From assembly GCA_023431245.1 (NCBI GenBank), contig JAEYXO010000077.1, forward strand, positions 1-11,123: a DNA stretch of 11,123 nucleotides, in the 5' to 3' direction. The translations under genes and the position numbers were made by a program. This document shows positions 7,325 through 11,123 of the stretch, piece after piece; positions within the stretch are counted from its first letter, which is position 1, and every line of letters begins with the position of its first letter. Under the pieces are notes generated by a model, which worked only from the letters and a program-made list of their open reading frames with translations, was not told the DNA's origin and ran no database searches. The stretch is from Pseudomonadota bacterium (lineage in GTDB: Bacteria > Pseudomonadota > Gammaproteobacteria > Burkholderiales > SG8-41).

Positions 7325-7340
7325 GTGCAAGCGCTTGCAC
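7325..7340. promoter_or_regulatory. LacI-family operator: 16-bp perfect palindrome upstream of xsc
   Basis: GTGCAAGC (7325-7332) is followed directly by its reverse complement GCTTGCAC (7333-7340), an uninterrupted 16-bp palindrome with CpG at its centre. This is the usual architecture of LacI/PurR/GalR operators, in which the hinge helix inserts a leucine at the central CpG; the PurR site has the similar half ACGCAAAC. The right half overlaps the -35 element of the xsc promoter, so binding would block transcription. The only regulator gene in the window encodes a LacI-type protein and lies directly downstream of xsc. Effector and binding are inferred. Confidence 0.75.
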
Positions 7341-7363
7341 CAGGTGGGCCGGCAGCGTATCAT
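7335..7363 (+). promoter_or_regulatory. Probable xsc promoter overlapping the operator
   Basis: TTGCAC (7335-7340) can act as a weak -35 box (TTG conserved). TATCAT (7358-7363) is a good -10 box (5 of 6), with a 17-bp spacer. Transcription would start near 7370 and leave a leader of about 100 bases. The -35 box lies inside the right arm of the palindrome. Confidence 0.55.
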
Positions 7364-7459
7364 GCCGAGTCTGCGGCCGGGAGTTTCCGCCGGCAGGATC
7401 AGGAATCCCAACTGCATTGATGCGGCCGGCGCCGGTGTGGCGTCGTGCGCTTTTACTCC

Positions 7460-7466
7460 GGAGGAA
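7460..7466 (+). promoter_or_regulatory. Strong ribosome binding site of xsc
   Basis: GGAGGAA at 7460-7466 is a near-perfect Shine-Dalgarno sequence, 6 bases before the ATG at 7473. It is the best such site in the window and fixes the xsc start against the longer open frame beginning at 7323. It suggests that xsc is translated at high level once derepressed. Confidence 0.85.
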
Positions 7467-7472
7467 GTATCC

Positions 7473-9245
7473 ATGAATACCATGGCAGACACCAAAAACA
7501 TCGCCAAGGCATCCGCTGCGGGCGGCAAGCTGCGGATGACCCCGTCCGAAGCCTTCGTCGAAACACTGGTCGCTCAGGGGGTGAAGGACACCTTCGGCAT
7601 CGTCGGTTCGGCCTACATGGATGCCCATGACCTGTTTCCGCTGGCCGGCATCCGTTTCCTGTCGGTGGCGCATGAGCAGAATGCCGCGCACATGGCTGAC
7701 GGTTACTCGCGGGTCACCGGCAAACACGGCGTCTGCATTGCGCAGAACGGCCCCGGCATCACCAATTTCGTCACCGGCATCGCGGCGGCGTACTGGGCGC
7801 ACTCGCCGGTGGTCTGCGTGACGCCGGAATCGGGCAGCCTGAGCATGGGTCTGGGCGGATTCCAGGAAACCGAGCAGATGCCGATTTTCTCGAAAATCAC
7901 CAAGTGGCAGGTGCACGTCAATTCGCCGCTGCGCATCGCCGAGCTGACCGGGCGCGCCTTCGACATCGCGATGGCGGAGCGCGGCCCGGTGCAGGTCAAC
8001 ATTCCGCGCGATTATTTCTACGGCGAGGGCGAGTACGAGATTCCGCAGCCGCACAAACTGGAGCGTTCCGCCGGCGGACCGGAATCGCTGGACGCCGCGG
8101 CGAAGATGCTGGCGAAGGCCAAGTTCCCCGTCATCCTCTCCGGCGGCGGCGTGATCATGGCGAACGGCATCAAGGAATGCGCGGCGCTGGCCGAGTACCT
8201 GACCGCGCCGGTGGTCAATTCCTATCTGCACAATGATTCCTTCCCGGCGAGCCATCCGCTGTCCTGCGGCCCGCTCGGCTACCAGGGCTCGAAGGCGGCG
8301 ATGAAGCTGATCGCGCGCGCCGACGTCGTGCTGGCGCTGGGTTCGCGCCTCGGGCCCTTCGGCACGCTGCCGCAGCACGGCCTCGACTACTGGCCGAAGA
8401 ACGCAAAAATCATCCAGGTCGATGCCGACTCGCGCATGCTGGGGCTGGTCAAGAAGACCACGGTCGGCATCTGCGGCGATGCGAAACTCGCCGCCGTGGC
8501 GCTGCTCGAGCGGGTGAAGGCGATCGCGAAAATGACGCCCAACAAGGCGCGGCTGGCCGAGATTCAGAAGGAGAAAAAGGCCTGGGCCGAGGAACTGGAC
8601 AAATGGCCTTCGCCGAACACCAAGACCCGCATCGGCCCGCGCCAGGCGCTGGCGGCCCTCGCGCGCGCGATGCCGAAAAACGCGATGGTGGCCACCGACA
8701 TCGGCAACGTCTGCTCGGTGTCCAACAGCTACCTGCACTTCGAGCAGGCGCCGTCCTTCCTTGCCGCGATGAGCTTCGGCAACTGCGGTTATGCCTTCCC
8801 GGCGGCGATGGGCGCCAAGGTCGGCCGCCCCGACCGGCCGGCGATCGCCTATGTCGGCGACGGCGCCTGGGGCATGAGCCTCAATGAGGTGATGACCTGC
8901 GTGCGAGAAAAGATCCCGGTTGTTGCCGTGGTGTTCAACAACGGCCAGTGGGGCGCGGAAAAGAAAAACCAGGTCGACTATTTCGACAACCGTTTCCTCG
9001 GCACCAACCTGCAGAATCCCAACTTTGCCGATGTCGCGGAGTCGATGGGAGCCCAGGGGCTGACGGTGGAGCACGCGGACGAGGTGGGCGATGCGCTGCG
9101 TGCGGCGGTGCGTTCCAACAAACCCACGGTCATCAACATGATGCTGACGCAGGAACTCGGCGATCCCTTCCGCCGCGACGCCTTCCGCCAGCCGCAGCGG
9201 CTGCTTGCGAAATACCGCAAGCACAGTGCGAAGCAGTACCGTTGA
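7473..9245 (+). CDS. xsc: Sulfoacetaldehyde acetyltransferase (thiamine diphosphate enzyme)
   Basis: Xsc converts sulfoacetaldehyde plus phosphate into acetyl phosphate and sulfite. It is the desulfonation step shared by taurine, isethionate, sulfoacetate and part of sulfolactate degradation, in the cytoplasm. The 590-residue protein has the three-domain layout of ThDP enzymes. The N-terminal domain carries the ThDP-activating glutamate E68 in VAHEQNAAHMADGYSR; a middle domain covers about 200-350. The C-terminal ThDP/Mg site has GDG at 462-464 and the paired NN at 489-490. Xsc-specific stretches include TFGIVGSAYMDA, AQNGPGITNFVTGIAAAYWA, GLGGFQETEQMPIFSKIT, GQWGAEKKNQVDYFDNRF, and ELGDPFRRDA near the end. 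These separate it from acetolactate synthase and glyoxylate carboligase. The ATG at 7473 has a strong Shine-Dalgarno. Its promoter overlaps a LacI-type operator, and the lacI-type gene follows. No pta gene is adjacent, although that pairing is common elsewhere. Confidence 0.95.
   Translation: MNTMADTKNIAKASAAGGKLRMTPSEAFVETLVAQGVKDTFGIVGSAYMDAHDLFPLAGIRFLSVAHEQNAAHMADGYSRVTGKHGVCIAQNGPGITNFVTGIAAAYWAHSPVVCVTPESGSLSMGLGGFQETEQMPIFSKITKWQVHVNSPLRIAELTGRAFDIAMAERGPVQVNIPRDYFYGEGEYEIPQPHKLERSAGGPESLDAAAKMLAKAKFPVILSGGGVIMANGIKECAALAEYLTAPVVNSYLHNDSFPASHPLSCGPLGYQGSKAAMKLIARADVVLALGSRLGPFGTLPQHGLDYWPKNAKIIQVDADSRMLGLVKKTTVGICGDAKLAAVALLERVKAIAKMTPNKARLAEIQKEKKAWAEELDKWPSPNTKTRIGPRQALAALARAMPKNAMVATDIGNVCSVSNSYLHFEQAPSFLAAMSFGNCGYAFPAAMGAKVGRPDRPAIAYVGDGAWGMSLNEVMTCVREKIPVVAVVFNNGQWGAEKKNQVDYFDNRFLGTNLQNPNFADVAESMGAQGLTVEHADEVGDALRAAVRSNKPTVINMMLTQELGDPFRRDAFRQPQRLLAKYRKHSAKQYR
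9202..9223. repeat. Inverted repeat at the 3' end of xsc
   Basis: TGCTTGCG (9202-9209) and CGCAAGCA (9216-9223) are perfect 8-bp inverted arms around a 6-bp spacer, inside the last codons of xsc. The half-site GCAAGC/GCTTGC also forms the operator at 7325-7340, but here the halves face the other way and are spaced. It may be a weak regulator site upstream of the lacI-type gene, an mRNA hairpin, or chance. Confidence 0.35.
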
Positions 9246-9266
9246 GCGCGTTGTTCATGCGCCAGG

Positions 9267-9292
9267 AAAGCCGGCTCGCGCCGGCTTTTTTT
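9267..9292 (+). terminator. Intrinsic terminator after xsc
   Basis: Arms GCCGGC (9270-9275) and GCCGGC (9280-9285), with loop TCGC, are extended by AAA/TTT pairing and followed by seven T residues (9286-9292). It lies 21 bp after the xsc stop and only 5 bases before the GTG of the regulator gene. It should therefore reduce xsc-lacI read-through. The arms match those of the terminator at 3405-3431. Confidence 0.85.
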
Positions 9293-9297
9293 CTCCG

Positions 9298-10326
9298 GTG
9301 AAGGCGCGCGCCAGCAAGGCGGCCCGTCTCGCCGATGTCGCGCGGCTGGCCAAGGTGTCGACGGCGACCGTGTCGCGTGCGCTGACGCTGCCGCACAAGG
9401 TCAAGGCACGCACGCTGGAGCGCGTGCAGCAGGCGGCGCGTTCGCTCGGTTATGTCGCGCACGGCGCGGCGAGGGCGCTGGCTTCGCGGCGCACCCATAC
9501 CATCGGCGCCGTGGTGCCGACGCTCGACAACGCGATTTTCGCCAACACCATCCATGCGTTGCAGCGCACGCTGGACGCCGCCGGTTACGTGCTGCTGCTG
9601 GCCAGCCACGACTTCGACGCCGGCATCGAGGCGCGCGTGACGCGCACGCTGATCGAGCGCGGCGTCGACGGGCTGGTGCTGCTGGGCACCCCCCACCACC
9701 CCGACATCTACCGCATGATCGAGGCCCACGGCGTGCCTTATGTGCTGACCTGGGCCTTCGACGAGAGCGGCAATCATCCCTGCGTCGGTTTTGACAACCG
9801 CGCCGCCGCGGTTCGCATCACCAATTACCTGCTCGATCTCGGCCATCGCCGCTTCGCGATGGTCTCCGGCATCACCACGCACAACGAGCGCGCCCAGGAG
9901 CGCCTCGCCGGCGTGCGCCAGGCGCTGGCCGCGCGCGGCATCATGCTTTCCGCCGAGCAGGTTGTCGAAAAGCCGTACACCCATGCCGGCGGCCGCGACG
10001 GCCTGCGCGAGGTGATGGCCGCGCGGGAGAAACCCACCGCGGTGATCTGCGGCAATGACGTGCTGGCGATCGGCGCGATCGCCGAATGCCAGGTGCAGGG
10101 CCTCGCGGTGCCGGGGGATGTATCGATCACCGGCTTCGACGACATGGAAATCGCCGCGATGATGAAGCCGGCGCTGACCACGGTGCGCTTCCCGACCGCG
10201 GATCTCGGCGCCTATGCCGCGAACCACCTGCTGATGCGGCTGACCGGGAAGGCCGTGGACCTGCGCTGCAAGCTGCCGACGGAACTGGTGGTGCGTGAAA
10301 GCGCGGCCGTGCCGCGCATCAGCTGA
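9298..10326 (+). CDS. LacI-family transcriptional regulator, likely controls xsc
   Basis: This 342-residue protein has the normal LacI-family length. The N-terminal helix-turn-helix is LADVARLAKVSTATVSRAL (residues 11-29), with recognition residues T22 and A23. A hinge helix follows, YVAHGAARAL, with L61 at the position that inserts into the operator's central CpG. The canonical hinge P-N is replaced by A-H. A periplasmic-binding-protein-like effector domain runs from THTIGAVVP (about 66-74) to the end and includes AVICGNDVLAIGA and the family's VPGDVSITGFDDME. The effector is unknown; a sulfonate or its intermediate is a reasonable guess. The GTG at 9298 is the best start, since upstream codons run through the terminator hairpin. 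No Shine-Dalgarno or clear promoter precedes it, so the start and its expression are uncertain. Confidence 0.88.
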   Translation: MKARASKAARLADVARLAKVSTATVSRALTLPHKVKARTLERVQQAARSLGYVAHGAARALASRRTHTIGAVVPTLDNAIFANTIHALQRTLDAAGYVLLLASHDFDAGIEARVTRTLIERGVDGLVLLGTPHHPDIYRMIEAHGVPYVLTWAFDESGNHPCVGFDNRAAAVRITNYLLDLGHRRFAMVSGITTHNERAQERLAGVRQALAARGIMLSAEQVVEKPYTHAGGRDGLREVMAAREKPTAVICGNDVLAIGAIAECQVQGLAVPGDVSITGFDDMEIAAMMKPALTTVRFPTADLGAYAANHLLMRLTGKAVDLRCKLPTELVVRESAAVPRIS

Positions 10327-10342
10327 CGCCGCGGCTGCGGCG
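10327..10342. other. Short hairpin between convergent lacI-type gene and argH
   Basis: CGCCGC (10327-10332) and GCGGCG (10337-10342) pair around loop GGCT, starting right after the regulator's stop. The two convergent genes are only 22 bp apart. There is no T tract on either side, so at most it is an atypical terminator or a 3'-end stabiliser. Confidence 0.35.
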
Positions 10343-10348
10343 CTCGGA

Positions 10349-11123
10349 TCAGAGCAGTGTTTTGCGCGCCTTGGCGATGGCGGCCTTGACCCGTGCCGGC
10401 GCGGTGCCGCCGATGTGGCTGCGGCTTTTCATGGAGCCTTCCAGCGTCAGGGCGTCGAAGGCATCGGCGGTGATCAGCGGCGAGAACTGCCGCAGGTCTT
10501 CCAGCGACAGTTCGGACAGGTCGCAGCGGCGGGTTTCGGCAAAACGCACGGCCTGCGCCACGGCTTCGTGCGCTTCGCGGAAGGGCAGCCCTTTCTTCAC
10601 CAGGTAGTCGGCGAGATCGGTCGCCGTCGCATACCCCTCGCGCGCGGCGGCGCGCATGCGTTCGGCGTTGACGGTGATGCCGCCGACCATGCCGGCAAAC
10701 ACCGCGAGGCTCATCATCAGCGTGTCGACGGTGTCGAGCAGCGGCTCCTTGTCTTCCTGGTTGTCCTTGTTGTAGGCGAGCGGCTGGCCCTTCATCAGCG
10801 TCAGCAGCGCGACCAGGTGGCCGTTGACGCGGCCGGTCTTGCCGCGCACCAGCTCGGCCACGTCCGGATTCTTCTTCTGCGGCATGATCGACGATCCGGT
10901 GCAGTAGCGGTCGGCGATGTCGATGAAGCCGAAGCGCGGGCTCATCCACAGGATCAGTTCCTCGCTGAAGCGCGACAGGTGGGTCATGGTCAGCGCGCCG
11001 GCGGCGACGAATTCGATCGCGAAATCGCGGTCGGACACCGCGTCCAGCGAGTTTTCGCAGACGCCGTCGAAGCCGAGGTCCTTGGCGACCATCTGGCGGT
11101 CGATCGGGAAGGACGTGCCGGCC
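10349..11123 (-). CDS. argH: Argininosuccinate lyase, C-terminal part (5' end outside window)
   Basis: The minus-strand frame is open from the right edge to the TGA at 10351-10349, giving the last 257 residues or so of ArgH. This enzyme splits argininosuccinate into arginine and fumarate, the last step of arginine synthesis, in the cytoplasm as a tetramer. The fumarate-lyase signature GSSIMPQKKNPD is at 10897-10862. Upstream of it are AGTSFPIDR (which crosses the window edge) and the ArgH-typical SLDAVSDRDFAIEF. Downstream are GQPLAYNKDNQEDKEPLLDT and, near the C-terminus, GGTAPARV. Length and ending look normal. It is transcribed toward the regulator gene and looks like the housekeeping gene bordering the sulfonate block on the right. 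Confidence 0.97.
   Translation of the reverse strand, partial: AGTSFPIDRQMVAKDLGFDGVCENSLDAVSDRDFAIEFVAAGALTMTHLSRFSEELILWMSPRFGFIDIADRYCTGSSIMPQKKNPDVAELVRGKTGRVNGHLVALLTLMKGQPLAYNKDNQEDKEPLLDTVDTLMMSLAVFAGMVGGITVNAERMRAAAREGYATATDLADYLVKKGLPFREAHEAVAQAVRFAETRRCDLSELSLEDLRQFSPLITADAFDALTLEGSMKSRSHIGGTAPARVKAAIAKARKTLL

Larger units (their letters stand above)
7156..7472. other. 317-bp divergent control region between the dehydrogenase operon and xsc
   Basis: The region holds a minus-strand promoter (7207-7235), an AT-rich patch (about 7289-7307), a 16-bp palindromic operator (7325-7340) and the xsc promoter (7335-7363). An approximately 100-base xsc leader ends in a strong ribosome binding site. 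Within the leader, CTGC (7371-7374) and GCAG (7391-7395 area) can close an imperfect hairpin with two internal mismatches and a GAGTTT loop; I give it little weight. The xsc frame is open upstream to 7323 but shows nothing protein-like there. Confidence 0.6.

Noticed and set aside
7323..7472. Upstream extension of the xsc reading frame
   Set aside because: It would begin inside the operator and promoter, shows no conserved sequence, and the strong GGAGGAA site points to the ATG at 7473.
7296..9224. A 642-codon open frame on the minus strand opposite xsc
   Set aside because: It is composition-driven (His/Arg/Gly/Val-rich, no motifs) and lies entirely antisense to the well-supported xsc; it has no supporting ribosome binding site.
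7473..9245. Acetolactate synthase or glyoxylate carboligase instead of Xsc
   Set aside because: The general ThDP motifs are shared, but the many Xsc-specific stretches and the DPFRRDA ending fit sulfoacetaldehyde acetyltransferase, and the neighbouring TSUP permease agrees.
9205..9297. Upstream extension of the LacI-type protein
   Set aside because: The added residues come from the end of xsc and the terminator hairpin (KPARAGFF signature), and LacI proteins start only about 10 residues before the HTH.
9133..10227. A 364-codon open frame on the minus strand opposite the LacI-type gene
   Set aside because: Same GC-driven shadow pattern. It spans the xsc terminator and the end of xsc and has no recognisable domain.
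3431..10326. Accessory block as a mobile island
   Set aside because: I saw no integrase, transposase, tRNA, direct repeats or obvious composition change at the borders; the two flanking GCCGGC hairpins are terminators rather than attachment sites.

Overview
The window is GC-rich bacterial DNA. Its left end carries hemA-prfA-prmC, then a YkgJ-type Cys-cluster gene, then grxD, all on the plus strand. This order, the protein sequences and the terminator style suggest a proteobacterium, most likely a betaproteobacterium. That placement is an inference from gene order, since no rRNA or other taxonomic marker is present.

Layout. (1) 1-3385, plus strand, is a housekeeping block: the 3' end of hemA (tetrapyrrole synthesis), prfA (release factor 1), prmC (methylates the release-factor GGQ glutamine), a cysteine-cluster protein, and grxD (CGFS monothiol glutaredoxin) with its own likely promoter. 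It ends at a strong bidirectional terminator (3405-3431). (2) 3431-10326 is an accessory sulfonate-metabolism block. Two minus-strand genes form an operon: a FAD / 4Fe-4S / CCG-domain dehydrogenase (4219-7155) followed by a TauE/SafE (TSUP) membrane permease (3431-4207). Divergent from them are xsc, sulfoacetaldehyde acetyltransferase (7473-9245), and a LacI-family regulator (9298-10326). (3) 10349 to the right edge is the 3' part of argH on the minus strand, convergent with the regulator gene.

How the genes may work together. Xsc cleaves the C-S bond of sulfoacetaldehyde, giving acetyl phosphate and sulfite. The TSUP permease is a natural candidate to export the sulfite. The flavin/Fe-S enzyme looks like a membrane-chain-linked 2-hydroxyacid dehydrogenase and may oxidise a hydroxysulfonate such as sulfolactate upstream of Xsc, though that role is inferred. 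The 317-bp divergent region holds a 16-bp perfect palindrome of LacI-family operator type at 7325-7340. Its right half doubles as the -35 box of a good xsc promoter, so the local LacI-type protein is the obvious candidate repressor. No transporter, aminotransferase, sulfopyruvate decarboxylase or phosphotransacetylase is present in the window, so the pathway must be completed elsewhere.

I saw no tRNA, rRNA, CRISPR array, insertion sequence, integrase or attachment site. Very long open frames run antisense to the dehydrogenase, xsc and lacI genes; I treat them as by-products of the GC-rich codon pattern.
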